Positions 25,603 through 35,395 of a stretch of DNA of 64,000 bases are shown here, one piece after another. Numbering within the stretch: position 1 is the first letter of the stretch; each line of letters starts with the position of its first letter. This DNA is from Streptomyces niger (GTDB lineage Bacteria > Actinomycetota > Actinomycetes > Streptomycetales > Streptomycetaceae), in the NCBI RefSeq assembly GCF_000718305.1, contig NZ_JOFQ01000006.1, positions 62,001 to 126,000 on the forward strand, in the 5' to 3' direction. The notes under the pieces were generated by a model. That model did not search any database, was not told the origin of the DNA, and saw only the letters and a list, made by a program, of their open reading frames with translations. The translations under genes and the position numbers were made by a program.

Positions 25603-26388
25603 TCAGCCGCGGGTTCTGCGGGCCCGTCGTACCAGGATCACGCCGCCGAGAAGCGCAGCGGCGCTGCAGGCGGCCGTCATCCCGATCCAGTCGGCTCCGG
25701 TCTCGGCCAGGGCGGCGTGAGCGGGGGCCGGCGTACGAGGAGTCGTTTCGTCTGTGGCGCGCTCGTCGGTCGACGGGACGGGTGGCCGTACTGTCGACGG
25801 CTTGGCCGGAGGCGTTTCGTGGCCCGGAGGCGTTTCGTGGCCTGGATGTGTGGGCGGGTTGTGGTGGGTGGGCGGCTGCTGCGGGTGTTCCGTCGGCGGA
25901 CGATGGTGGTGCGGCGGATGCTGGTGGTGCGGCGGGCGGTGCGCAGTGTCGTCGTCGGAGCAGTCGTTGCCGGTGGCCGGGTTGAGTACGCCGACGACGT
26001 CGATGGTGTTACCGCAGGAGTTGACCGGCAGGTCGACCGGTGTCTCGATGCCGTTACCCGAACCCACCCCTGGTGAATAGCCGGTCGCGCCGTGGGCCTG
26101 GGCGCCGCCGTGCTGGTGACCTTGGTGATGGCCGCCGCTGCCCTGTCGTCCCTGTGCGCAGGTGTTGCCTGCCGCCGGGTTCAGCAGGCCGACGACGTTC
26201 ACGGTGTTGCCGCACACGTTGACCGGAACGTGGACCGGCAGTTGGGCCAGCGTGCCCGCCAGCACACCCGGTGAGCCGGCGGCCGCGCCTGCTGCTCCGG
26301 CATCCGCGTGGGCGGTGCCTCCGGCTGAGGCGAAGAGTCCCGATACGGTTGCCGCGACGAGCATGACGCTCTGCAATGTCTGTCGCAT
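25603..26388 (-). CDS. Long chaplin with two chaplin domains and sorting signal
   Basis: 261 residues. After a signal peptide (cleavage near AHADAG), two chaplin domains follow: about residues 35-75 (GVLAGTLAQLPVHVPVNVCG, NTVNVVGLLNPAAGNTC) and 110-142 (VDLPVNSCGNTIDVVGVLNP, ATGNDC). A long H/P-rich linker leads to the C-terminal sorting signal LAETG (about residue 227), a hydrophobic span and RRARR. LAXTG is the site used by class E sortases in Streptomyces. Long chaplins coat aerial hyphae and help them leave the water surface. The linker's TPPGHE units are duplicated. Confidence 0.93.
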   Translation of the reverse strand: MRQTLQSVMLVAATVSGLFASAGGTAHADAGAAGAAAGSPGVLAGTLAQLPVHVPVNVCGNTVNVVGLLNPAAGNTCAQGRQGSGGHHQGHQHGGAQAHGATGYSPGVGSGNGIETPVDLPVNSCGNTIDVVGVLNPATGNDCSDDDTAHRPPHHQHPPHHHRPPTEHPQQPPTHHNPPTHPGHETPPGHETPPAKPSTVRPPVPSTDERATDETTPRTPAPAHAALAETGADWIGMTAACSAAALLGGVILVRRARRTRG

Positions 26389-26808
26389 TGTTTCTTCTCT
26401 TGTCTTGAGTTGTGTCACACAGGCGACGACCTGTGTGCGCTCTGGCACCAGTGATGCCACGCGCGGCGTCTTCGGGTGACGGCCTCTCAGCCGGCTGCTG
26501 ACGGCACAGCGGCGTACGGCGAAGGCGGCACCGGGCAGTGCCACTCTCACCGAACCGGTTTCCGACCGGTGTCCGTCTGTGCAGGAACCCCCTCCCCCAC
26601 CTGAAAAAATGCCGCTGTTGCACGCATGCTCTTCACACAGATGTCAGCCGCATGCCTCTATCGCCACGCGTACGAGCGATGATTGATATCGCTAACGACA
26701 CCCCCTGACGGAGGAAACGCCGGGTGACGTGAAGCTCTCGTGAATCACCCGTTTGCCGTAGCCGCCCCCTCCGGGAACGGCGATCGCCTACGGAGGCGGC
26801 TACGGTCG

Positions 26809-27130
26809 TCACAGCTCGGCGCCGTCCCATTGGTCCAGCGGCATGTCGCCAAGGTCCTCCGCGGCCTCGGCCTGGCCACCGTGGATGCTCTGCTCGGTCC
26901 GGATGACCTTGCCGCGGCTGGTGTAGCGAGTGCCACCGATCGGCGAACTGGGCGACCAGGAACAGACCGCGGCCACCCTCATCGGTGGTGCGACGTCGTC
27001 CAGGCTCCAGTCCGCCAGCTTGCGGGCGCAGGCCCCTCATACCGACGGCACGGCCGAGGGGTCGGCGCGGACGTCCCAGTCGGCGACCTGGTCCGGTGGC
27101 AACGGCCGGGTACGGGCGATGATCAGGGCG
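26809..27130 (-). pseudogene. Remnant of an ATP-binding (RsbW/SpoIIE-associated) protein
   Basis: Minus-strand pieces fit the streptomycete histidine-kinase-like ATPase that follows phosphatase domains: ARTRPLPPDQVADWDVRADP then a stop, ARKLADWSLDD, (different frame) TTDEGGRGLFLVAQFADRW, (third frame) RYTSRGKVIRTEQSIHGG and the end MPLDQWDGAEL-stop at 26809. The normal central part with the N-box is deleted. At least one stop and two frame changes make it non-functional. Confidence 0.6.
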
Positions 27131-27479
27131 TTTCCGAGCCTTCCCTGCCGAACCGGTACCGAGGAGCATCGACGGTCAGAATGGCCGCCAGTTCATTGTC
27201 CATCACCGCGTACTCCTGCTCACGAACTTCCTGCAGATCCTTGAGAAGGACGTTCCGGTCGCTGATGGTGTCCGGCGTGCACACTTCCAATTCTCCCGGA
27301 ACCAGGCACAGCCCCAGCAGCGAGCCGAGCCGATAGCGGCGTTCTCGTACTCGGCGTGGATCGGGGGGACGGTCGAACACCTCGACCAGCGTGGCCAGTT
27401 CAGCGGAGTTCATAGGTGGACATGGCGCGGCTGCGTCCTCGAAGTGGAGCGTGAGGACGCTGATCAGGGAAGGCTGCAC
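27123..27479 (-). pseudogene. Chimeric remnant: transposase N-terminus plus IclR-like tail
   Basis: A 117-codon frame made of pieces from different families. MNSAELATLVEVFDRPPDPR, then RERRYRLGSLLGL, resembles the N-terminal domain of ISAs1-type transposases. It passes directly into LEVCTPDTISDRNVLLKDLQ EVREQEYAVMDNELAAI, which resembles the effector domain of IclR regulators (TP-L-d--L-aeL--VR--GYAvddeE). Neither is complete. The region 27480-27648 contains nothing further I can identify. Confidence 0.45.
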
Positions 27480-27648
27480 GCGGACGCGGCTCCAGGTCGA
27501 TCTTCGGTCTCAGCAACCTTGATCATCTGGCGTCGGGGCCGTCATTTCCACTCGGATACGCCACCCACTGGCCGAGGGGCCTGTGTTGCCATGTGACCCG
27601 CGGGGCAGTCCCGCGAGTCCGGCGTCCGCACCGGAAGGATCGGGGAGG

Positions 27649-28386
27649 TCAGCTCTGGGCGGTGGGCCGCACGACGATCTCGTTCACGTCGACCGCGGCA
27701 GGCTGTTCGATCGCGAAAGCGATGGCCCGAGCGATTGCGTCGGGCGGGATTGCGATGTGGTCCTGCATCCTCGTGATCTCTGCTCTGACCTGGCTGTTGG
27801 TTGACGCCTCGGCGAAATCGGTCGCCGTTGCACCGGGTGAGACGGTGGTCACCCGCAGGGAGTCGCCAGCTTCCTGGCGCAGTCCTTCGCAGATGGCCCG
27901 GACCGCGAACTTGGTGCCGGCGTAGACCGCCATGGTCGGCACGATGCGAAACGCGGCCGTGGAGGCGGTGGTGATGAAGTGCCCGGCGCCCTGCGCCCGG
28001 AAGACCGGCAGCGCGGCGCCGATTCCGTGCAGCACGCCCTTCACGTTGACGTCGACCATGTGGTCCCACTCCTCGACGCGCAGATCGTCAAGAGGCGAGA
28101 TCGTGCCGACTCCGGCGTTGCTGACGAGTACGTCGAGTCGGCCGAATCGCTCACCGGCCAGCGCGACCAGAGCGCGCAGGTCGTCCCGCCGGGTCACGTC
28201 GGTGCGGATCTGTACGGCTGCGCCACCCGCCTTCTCGATCCGGGCCACCAGTTCCGCCAGGCGCTCGGACCGGCGCGCGCCGAGGACGAGTCGCGCGCCG
28301 CGTTCGGCGAGCAGCAGCGCGGTCGCCTCGCCAATGCCGCTGCTGGCTCCCGTGATCGCCACCACTTTGCCTTTGATTCCGGACAT
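27649..28386 (-). CDS. SDR family oxidoreductase
   Basis: 245 residues. TGASSGIGEATAL (TGxxxGxG) binds NADP, with basic residues after strand 2 (LGARRSERL) favouring NADP. LVSNAGVG is the NNAG-type motif, with catalytic Ser in ITTASTAAFRIV and YAGTKFAVRAICEGLRQEA containing YxxxK. The tail FAIEQPAAVDVNEIVVRPTA marks the YdfG-like subgroup acting on short alcohols or hydroxy acids. GGAGAGG precedes the ATG at 28386. It diverges from an XRE regulator, the usual arrangement for a regulator controlling its neighbouring dehydrogenase. Confidence 0.92.
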   Translation of the reverse strand: MSGIKGKVVAITGASSGIGEATALLLAERGARLVLGARRSERLAELVARIEKAGGAAVQIRTDVTRRDDLRALVALAGERFGRLDVLVSNAGVGTISPLDDLRVEEWDHMVDVNVKGVLHGIGAALPVFRAQGAGHFITTASTAAFRIVPTMAVYAGTKFAVRAICEGLRQEAGDSLRVTTVSPGATATDFAEASTNSQVRAEITRMQDHIAIPPDAIARAIAFAIEQPAAVDVNEIVVRPTAQS

Positions 28387-28605
28387 GAAGTCGTCCTCTC
28401 CGTCCTTGGCACCGGGGCTGGGGTACTGAGCGGCAGCAGGTCCTGGTGGAGCGTCCGGAAGCTGTTGCGCACTCGACGGCCGGGTGCCGGTGTGACCGTG
28501 TGAGGCCGTCGGCAGCGCGCCGTGGCCTTGTGCTCGCACACCAGTCTTCAGGAGCTTTAGCCTGGTATCCAGACCGTACTTATCCTGGAATTGAAGGTGC
28601 CCGTC

Positions 28606-29430
28606 ATGCCCACGCAGCCGGACCAACGCGACCAACGCGACCAACGCCGTCAGCTGAGTGCCTTTCTGCGCAGCCGGAGAGAGCGCCTCACCCCTGACGA
28701 GGTGGGCCTGCCCCAGACCGGCCGCCGCCGGACTCCGGGACTTCGCCGAGAGGAACTGGCACTGCTGGCCGGGATCAGCGCCACCTGGTACACGTACCTG
28801 GAGCAGGGGCGGGAGATCCGCGCCTCCGAACAAGTGCTGAACGCCCTCGCCGCGGCGCTGCGGCTCGACCGTCACGAGCGCGATCATCTCCTTCAACTTG
28901 CCGGTCACGCGCCTGCGGCCGAAGCCGGGGAACACGAGCCACTAACGGCCGAGGCGGGGGCCGTCCCCCTGTTGCTCCAGCCGCACCCGGCGTACATCAT
29001 CGGCGGCAACTATGACGTCCTCAGTCACAACCAGGCGGCCGACGAACTGTTTCCGAAGCTCATCACCGAGGCGGACCGGCCGGCCAACTTCGTCCGCTGG
29101 GTGTTCCTCGAGCCGGTGGCCCGGGAGGTTCTGCTCGACTGGGAACCCGAGGCACGCGGCCTGCTCGCTCGACTTCGGCCGCGAGCCGCACGCCATTCCG
29201 GCGACCCGCGATACACCCGACTGATCGAGGAGCTGAACGAGGGCAGCCCGGAGGTGCGGGACTGGTGGCCCCAGTACGAGGTGCAGGCCCGGCACAGCGG
29301 TCGGAAACGGCTACGGCATCCGCAACGGGGAGCGATCGATTATGTGTACACCGCTTTTCACCTGGCCGAACAGCCGGAGCAGACGCTGGTGGTCTATTTC
29401 GACAGCAGTGACCTTCCCGACGGGGCGTAG
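28606..29430 (+). CDS. XRE family regulator with MmyB-like ligand domain
   Basis: 274 residues. The HTH is at about residues 15-75: LSAFLRSRRERLTPDEVGLP, RTPGLRREELALLAGISATW YTYLEQGREIRAS. The C-terminal MmyB-like domain is PHPAYIIGGNYDVLSHNQAA, FVRWVFLEPVAREVLLDWE, then GAIDYVYTAFHLAEQPEQTL. The N-terminus has three DQR units from a nine-base repeat (28619-28647), so its length may vary. ATG at 28606 follows GAAGG by 8 bases; GTG and TTG a few codons earlier are alternatives. It probably controls the divergent SDR gene; such domains are thought to bind fatty-acid-like ligands. Confidence 0.92.
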   Translation: MPTQPDQRDQRDQRRQLSAFLRSRRERLTPDEVGLPQTGRRRTPGLRREELALLAGISATWYTYLEQGREIRASEQVLNALAAALRLDRHERDHLLQLAGHAPAAEAGEHEPLTAEAGAVPLLLQPHPAYIIGGNYDVLSHNQAADELFPKLITEADRPANFVRWVFLEPVAREVLLDWEPEARGLLARLRPRAARHSGDPRYTRLIEELNEGSPEVRDWWPQYEVQARHSGRKRLRHPQRGAIDYVYTAFHLAEQPEQTLVVYFDSSDLPDGA

Positions 29431-29588
29431 CCGTGATCGGCCCCCGTGAGTATCGATGATCCGAACCCAACGACCGCATGTTCTCTCCTGGTTGGCTGTG
29501 TTGACACCTGTCGTGGTGCGTGTGACGGTTGCGGAGATCCTCCTGGCCTGGATGTGCACTGTTCGTTCGCCGACGAAAGTGAGAACGC

Positions 29589-32268
29589 ATGAGCTCAGGA
29601 ATACGTCGCCGAAGCGTCCTGTCCGCGGCCGCCCTGGGAGGCGTGGCCGGCTCCCTCGGCCTCTCGGCGCAGGCATCCGCACGGTCGGCCCGCACTGACG
29701 CACTGTCATCGACATCGGCATCGACGGCGGCATCGATGGCGACATCGACGACAGGGGCGGTAGCGACGACACCGGCGACAACGTTGTCCGGCGAGGACGG
29801 TTACGACCTGTGGCTGCGCTACCGGCAGGTCGAGGATCCCGGTCAACTTCAACGGTATCGGGCCGCCTTGACGGACCTGGTCTGGCAAGGGGGCGGCCCA
29901 CTCCAGAAATCGGCCGTGGACGAGTTGGTCCGCGGACTCACCGGACTGCTCGGTACGCGGCTGAGGCCCCACACCAACGCCCGGTCCGACGCGGCACTCG
30001 TGGTGGGCACCCGGACGAGCTCCACCCTGATACGCGACCTCGTCCCGGCGGCCGACCTGACCGAACTGGGCGACGAGAGGTACCTCATCCGGCACGTCAC
30101 CCAGCACGGCAGAAGCCACACCGTGGTGGCCGCACGTGCCGACCGTGGCGGGGGTACGCAGTTGGTGGCGGAAGAAGGCCAAGGAGATCTACGGCAAGAC
30201 CGAGGACTTCGGCGGCTTCCTGGTGAAGGCCAACTCCGAGGGCCGTCCCGGACCGCTGGACTACGGACGCACCCACGCCGACGGGGCCAACCTGCTGGCG
30301 GGCGCCCTCGAACCGTATGGCGGAATCGTGATGTGGCGGTCGTTCGTCCACGACAGCGACGACACATGGGACCGGCAGGCCTACCAGGACTTCACGCCGC
30401 TGGACGGGACGTTCGCGGACAACGCCATCGTGCAGATCAAGAACGGGCCGATCGACTTCCAGGTCCGCGAGCCCGCCCACCCCCTCTTCGGCTCGCTGCC
30501 GCGCACCAACTCGATGATCGAGCTCCAGGTGACGCAGGAGTACACCGGGCACTCCACCCACCTGTGCTACCTGGTGCCGCAGTGGAAGGAAGTCCTGGAC
30601 TTCGACACACGCAAGGGCGGGAAGGACGGGAAGGGCGGCAAGGGCCGGAAGGGCGGCAAAGACAGCGACCGCAGCAAGGACAGCGGCGGCGGCAAGGACG
30701 GCGACGGTGGCAAGGGCGCCGGGACCGAGAACAGCACCGTGGCCGATGTCGTGACCGGCCGGGTGTACTCCTACTCGCACTGCGGCTTCGCCGGCGTACT
30801 GAACTTCGGCGACGACAGGAACTGGACCGGCTCCCACCTCGCCGCCGCCAATACCCACGGCTACGGACGGCTCGCCTGGAACCCGGAACTCGCCGCGGAG
30901 GACCTGGCCGCCGAGTGGACCCGAATGACGTTCGGCAACGATCCCCACGTCGTCGACACCGTCTCCGCCCTGCTGCTGGGCTCCTGGCACACGTACGAGG
31001 ACTACACCTCGCCGCTGGGCATCGGCTACCTCACCCACCCGCCGGACGGCTCGGTGACGGGACACTTCGACCCCAGCCCGACCACGACCACCCAGTTCCA
31101 CCGGTCGAACCGCGAGGGCATCGGCTACGACCGTACGATCGCCACCGGCGACGGCTACACCGAGCTCTACGCGCCGGCGATACGGGACGCCTACGAGTCG
31201 CTGGCGGACTGCCCCGAGGAGTTGCTGCTCTTCCTCCACCACGTCCCCTACACCCACCGGCTGAACAACGGCACAACCGTGCTCCAACACATCTACGACA
31301 CGCACTTCGCCGGTGCGGCACGGGTCGCGGAGATGCGCAACGACTGGGGCGGGCTACGCCGCCGCATCGACCACCGGCGCTTCACCGACGTCCACCGCCA
31401 GTTCGGCCGGCAGCTGACCGAGGCAGCGAAGTGGCGGGACACCCTGGTCGCCTACTGGTTCGAACTCAGCCGGATCCGCGACGAGAAGCGCAGTTGGCTC
31501 CAAGCGGTCATCGCCCCGGCCGACACGGCGCTGCTGGGCGGGGAACGCAACGAACTGCCGGTGCAGGTGGTCAATGCGACCGGCTCCGGCCTGCGCACGA
31601 CCGTCTCACTGGACGTACCCAAGGGCTGGCGAACCGAGGACGCGACCGGCTACGTGGCCTCGGGCGGCGACACCACGGTACAGATGACCGTCGTGCCGCC
31701 GCCGGCCCCGACGCTCGCCACCCTGCACGCGCATCCGAGATCGGGCTCGGTACAGGTCCTCGACGCCTCGCTGCGCAGCCTGGCCAGGACCGTCGTCGTC
31801 CCGCCCGCCGCCCGGTGCGTGCACGCCCTCGACGCCGGGCCGGGCAAGGCGCCGGTGCTGGAGGACTACACCCGCCTCTCCCCCGACAGCGCCTGGCACG
31901 AGGGCGCGGACTTCGGCTGGGTCGGCAACACGCCCGAGGCCACCGACACCGGGCTCTTCGACGTCGTGCGCCGGGACTACGTACGCGACAGCGCCCCGGC
32001 GGTGCTGCGGCTGAAGCTGCCCGCCGGGCCCTGCACGGCGTACCTGCTCACCGGCGATCCCCACACCTTCAACAGGACACTGATCGTCCACGTGGACGGC
32101 GCCGAGAAGGCTCGGAGCGAGCAGCTCGACGGCCGGGAGTTCACCTGGCTCCGCATCCCTCTGGACGGCGGCGCTTCCGGACGCGAGGTGGACCTGGAGT
32201 TCTCCGCGAAGGAGAACGAAACCTGGCACGTCAGCGCCTGCGTGGTGCTGACCGACGATCAGGGGTGA
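29589..32268 (+). pseudogene. GH67 alpha-glucuronidase, disrupted by deletion and frameshift
   Basis: Frame 1 (29589 to about 30147) has a Tat signal (IRRRSVLSAAALGGVAGSLG), an A/S/T-rich linker and the GH67 N-terminal domain (EDGYDLWLRYRQVEDPGQLQ, YLIRHVTQHGRSHTVVAARA). At about 30147 it jumps to another frame at VRSWWRKKAKEIYGKTEDFG, losing roughly 100 or more residues of the barrel. The second frame keeps the catalytic segments FLVKANSEGRPGP, VQIKNGPIDFQVREP and ELQVTQEYTG and the whole C-terminus to 32268. A K/G/D-rich insert (30607-30725, GGKDGKGGKGRKGGKD) is not usual. The intact enzyme would have removed glucuronic acid from xylan fragments. TTGACA near 29500 may be its -35 element. 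Confidence 0.85.
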
Positions 32269-32412
32269 GCGTTCCCGATCAACGCCCACAGTGTCCGTTG
32301 GACCACGTTAGCCGGGCGTTAGCGGAGCGGCAGTGGCACGACAGTGGGTCCGATCAGAGTGGGTGACGTACCGAGGAAACAACGACACCGATCGCCCACG
32401 GGGAGATGCACC

Positions 32413-33126
32413 ATGAGCTCCAACACCACTGTCCGCACCGCGCGTCGCCGCACCCTGCGCGTTGACGCCGCGGCCCTGGTCGCAGCGGCCGGCCTGACCC
32501 TGACCGCCTGCTCCGGCTCGGACGCCACCGGGACGAAGTCCGCGGCTCACACGGACAAGGGTGTGGCCGCCGAGTCCAGCCACGCGGGCTCCTCCAACGG
32601 GGCACAGGGTTCCGATGCCCAGGCAGGCACCGGTACCAAGGACAGCACCGAGGCGGACGCTGCGGGCAAGCAGTCGGGCGGCGCACGCTCCGCCGCGGCC
32701 AAGACGGCGTCTCCGGTCCGCACCCAGCCTCTGGCCGACGGCGTCAGCAAGGCCGAGATCTACAAGCTCGGCGACCAGCACTACCGCGCCAAGATCGTCG
32801 CCCGCGGTTCGGTGCTGGCCACGCTGGAGACGAAGGGACACGACGCCGGGCTCGACGCCAACGACATGTTCGTCGTGCTCACGCTGGACGGCCAGGTGCA
32901 TTCCTGGATGGGCGGCGGACACCAGGGGCCGGGCACGTTCAAGCTCGCGGGCGGTTGGACGGCCAAGGTCACGAAGCTCGGCGAGCTCCGGTACCGCGCG
33001 CAGATCCTCGGCAGGGATGGCGCGGTGTACGGCACGTTGGAGGCGAACGAGAAGGACGCGGGGCTCGACGCCAACGGTGTGTACATCGTGCTCAGCGCCG
33101 GCGGTGTGATCAGCGCCCACGAGTGA
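32413..33126 (+). CDS. Lipoprotein with two internal repeats
   Basis: 237 residues. A signal peptide with lipobox (AGLTLTACSG, Cys about residue 36) anchors it outside the membrane. A Ser/Ala/Gly-rich linker follows. The C-terminal part is two homologous units of about 50 residues: YKLGDQHYRAKIVARGSVLA TLETKGHDAGLDANDMFVVL and TKLGELRYRAQILGRDGAVY GTLEANEKDAGLDANGVYIV, each with the shared K(A/D)AGLDAN core. No known domain name is recalled. GGGGAGA precedes the ATG. The gene is monocistronic, with another secreted protein gene 170 bases downstream. Confidence 0.8.
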   Translation: MSSNTTVRTARRRTLRVDAAALVAAAGLTLTACSGSDATGTKSAAHTDKGVAAESSHAGSSNGAQGSDAQAGTGTKDSTEADAAGKQSGGARSAAAKTASPVRTQPLADGVSKAEIYKLGDQHYRAKIVARGSVLATLETKGHDAGLDANDMFVVLTLDGQVHSWMGGGHQGPGTFKLAGGWTAKVTKLGELRYRAQILGRDGAVYGTLEANEKDAGLDANGVYIVLSAGGVISAHE

Positions 33127-33294
33127 ACGCCTGAGCCCGGCTGGCGCGCGCGGGATACGGAAGGCTCCAGGGCTCGGCCACATGCCCGCGCCGGCCCGGA
33201 CCCGCGATATCCGGACTATTCGGTTCCTCATGCGTTTTCAGCGTGCATGGGTGATCATTCACCTACTCAAGTCCGAACTCGGAGGCAGATACCC

Positions 33295-33897
33295 ATGAGA
33301 CCGACGCGCGCCGCTCTGCTTGTTGTGGCCACCGCCCTGACCCCGGCCCTGCTCTTCACCGCCCCGGCGTTCGCCAACGGTTCGGCGGCGCCCGCCACCG
33401 CCGCCAACGTGGCGACCACGTCCGACACACCGGTGGACGAGATGTCGGAGGACCAACTGCGTGCCGCGATCGCCGCCATCCTGGCGGACGAGGACAGCGG
33501 CCGCGGGGTCACCCGAGAGGCCAATGAGGCCCTGAACGGCACCATCGAGGACATGCGTACCTTCTTGAAGACCGGCTACCGGCTGGCCCAGGCCGAGGAC
33601 GACCGGGTCGCCATCGCCCGCATCCTCTACGTGGCGACGCAGAACAAGGACAAGCGAGTCATCGAGGAGGCCAACAAGCTCCTCGACGGCGCTTCCCCGG
33701 AGGGAATGCGCGCCTGGCTGGAGAACGGCTACCGGCTGGCCCAAGCCGAGGACGACGCCGTCTACATAGTTCGCATGCTGGCGGATCCGGACATCAGTGC
33801 TTCGATGCGCGCCGCGATCAATGCTGCCCTCGACGACGGCTCCCCGGAAACCCTGCGCTACTTCCGCGAGGTGGGGCAGTACGAGGTGACCGATTAG
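33295..33897 (+). CDS. Secreted ALF-repeat protein
   Basis: 200 residues. A signal peptide (LLVVATALTPALLFTAPAFA-N) precedes three helical repeats of about 50 residues, each ending in a variant of ALNGTIEDMRTFLKTGYRLA Q / LLDGASPEGMRAWLENGYRL AQ / ALDDGSPETLRYFREVGQY. This (A)L.G......FL..G pattern is the actinobacterial ALF repeat, found in secreted proteins of unknown role. Many ALF proteins are larger, with toxin-like or polymorphic C-termini; this one ends after the repeats. GGAGG lies 9 bases before the ATG. Confidence 0.87.
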   Translation: MRPTRAALLVVATALTPALLFTAPAFANGSAAPATAANVATTSDTPVDEMSEDQLRAAIAAILADEDSGRGVTREANEALNGTIEDMRTFLKTGYRLAQAEDDRVAIARILYVATQNKDKRVIEEANKLLDGASPEGMRAWLENGYRLAQAEDDAVYIVRMLADPDISASMRAAINAALDDGSPETLRYFREVGQYEVTD

Positions 33898-33960
33898 GTC
33901 AAGGAGCCGAGGAGGCCGAGCGGGGGCCGGGCCGGGGGCGGGGGGCGGAGTGGGATCATC

Positions 33961-33979
33961 GTAAGTTAGGGTTGCCTAA
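33961..33979 (+). promoter_or_regulatory. Iron box (DmdR/DtxR-type operator)
   Basis: GTAAGTTAGGGTTGCCTAA matches the streptomycete iron box TTAGGTTAGGCTCACCTAA at 14 of 19 positions and keeps the TTAGG ... CCTAA arms. It lies 52 bases upstream of the ferredoxin-NADP reductase start, so iron would repress that gene. Confidence 0.65.
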
Positions 33980-34030
33980 GTGGCACTCGTGTGCCACGCC
34001 GCGTCCGCCTGTGTGAAGGAGTCCCGTTCC

Positions 34031-35395
34031 ATGCCACGCCCCATCCGGGTGGCCGTCGTAGGCGCCGGCCCCGCCGGCATCTACGCCGCCGACGCTCTGC
34101 TGAAGTCCGACGCCGCCCTCGACCCGGGCGTGTCCATCGACCTGTTCGAGCGGATGCCCGCCCCCTTCGGCCTGATCCGCTACGGCGTCGCGCCCGACCA
34201 TCCCCGGATCAAGGGCATCGTCACGGCCCTGCACAAGGTCCTCGACAAGCCGCAGATCCGGCTCTTCGGCAACGTCTCCTACCCGGACGAGCTGGCCCTT
34301 GAGGACCTGCGCCGCTTCTACGACGCGGTGATCTTCTCCACCGGTGCCAGCGCCGACCGCGACCTGAAGATCCCCGGCATCGAGCTGGACGGCTCGTACG
34401 GCGCGGCCGACTTCGTCTCCTGGTACGACGGTCACCCCGACGTGCCGCGCACCTGGCCGCTGCACGCGGAGAAGGTCGCCGTCCTCGGCGTCGGCAACGT
34501 CGCGCTCGACGTCGCCCGGGTGCTGGCCAAGACCGCCGACGAACTGCTGCCCACCGAGATCCCGCAGAACGTCTACGACGGCCTGGCCGCCAACCAGGCG
34601 CGCGAGGTGCACGTCTTCGGTCGGCGCGGCCCCGCTCAGGCCAAGTTCAGCCCGATGGAGCTGCGTGAGCTGGACCACTCGCCGAACATCGAGGTCATCG
34701 TCGACCCCGAGGACATCGACTACGACGACGGCTCCATAGCCACCCGGCGCAGCAACAAGCAGGCCGACATGGTCGCCGCCACACTGGAGAAGTGGGCCAT
34801 CCGCGACCCCGGGGACCGGCCGCACCGCCTCCACCTGCACTTCTTCGAGTCGCCCGTGGAGATCCTCGGCGAGGACGGCCAGGTGGTGGGGCTGCGTACC
34901 GAGCGTACGGAGCTGGACGGCACCGGCAACGTCCGCGGCACCGGGCAGTTCCGTGACTGGGACGTGCAGGGCGTCTACCGGGCGGTGGGCTACCTCTCCG
35001 ACGAGCTGCCCAAGCTGCCGTTCGACGCGGTCTCCGGCACCGTGCCGCACGAGGCGGGGCGGGTCATCGACGGCGCCGGCGCGCCGCTCACCTCGATCTA
35101 CGTCACCGGCTGGATCAAGCGCGGCCCGGTCGGTTTGATCGGCCACACCAAGGGCGACGCCAACGAGACCGTGGCCTCGTTCCTGTCCGACCACGCCGCG
35201 GGCCGGCTGCCCGAGCCGGAGGCGCCCGCCCCCGAGGCGGTCGTCCGGTTCCTGGAGGAGCGCTCCGTGCGCTACACCACCTGGGAGGGCTGGCACCACC
35301 TGGACGCCCACGAGCGCTCCCTCGGCGAGGCCGCGGGCCGTGAGCGGATCAAGGTCGTGGAGCGCGAGGACATGCTCAAGGCCAGCCGCGCCTGA
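34031..35395 (+). CDS. fprA: Ferredoxin/ferredoxin-NADP reductase, FprA-like
   Basis: 454 residues, adrenodoxin-reductase family. The FAD site is VAVVGAGPAGIYAADALLKS, followed by FERMPAPFGLIRYGVAPDHP, the NADP site VAVLGVGNVALDVARVLAK and the basic VFGRRGPAQAKFSP loop. The C-terminal GWIKRGPVGLIGHTKGDANE TV closes over FAD. The enzyme passes electrons from NADPH to ferredoxins for P450s and Fe-S pathways. AAGGAG lies 10 bases before the ATG. The upstream iron box suggests iron-dependent control. Length and motifs are normal. Confidence 0.95.
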   Translation: MPRPIRVAVVGAGPAGIYAADALLKSDAALDPGVSIDLFERMPAPFGLIRYGVAPDHPRIKGIVTALHKVLDKPQIRLFGNVSYPDELALEDLRRFYDAVIFSTGASADRDLKIPGIELDGSYGAADFVSWYDGHPDVPRTWPLHAEKVAVLGVGNVALDVARVLAKTADELLPTEIPQNVYDGLAANQAREVHVFGRRGPAQAKFSPMELRELDHSPNIEVIVDPEDIDYDDGSIATRRSNKQADMVAATLEKWAIRDPGDRPHRLHLHFFESPVEILGEDGQVVGLRTERTELDGTGNVRGTGQFRDWDVQGVYRAVGYLSDELPKLPFDAVSGTVPHEAGRVIDGAGAPLTSIYVTGWIKRGPVGLIGHTKGDANETVASFLSDHAAGRLPEPEAPAPEAVVRFLEERSVRYTTWEGWHHLDAHERSLGEAAGRERIKVVEREDMLKASRA

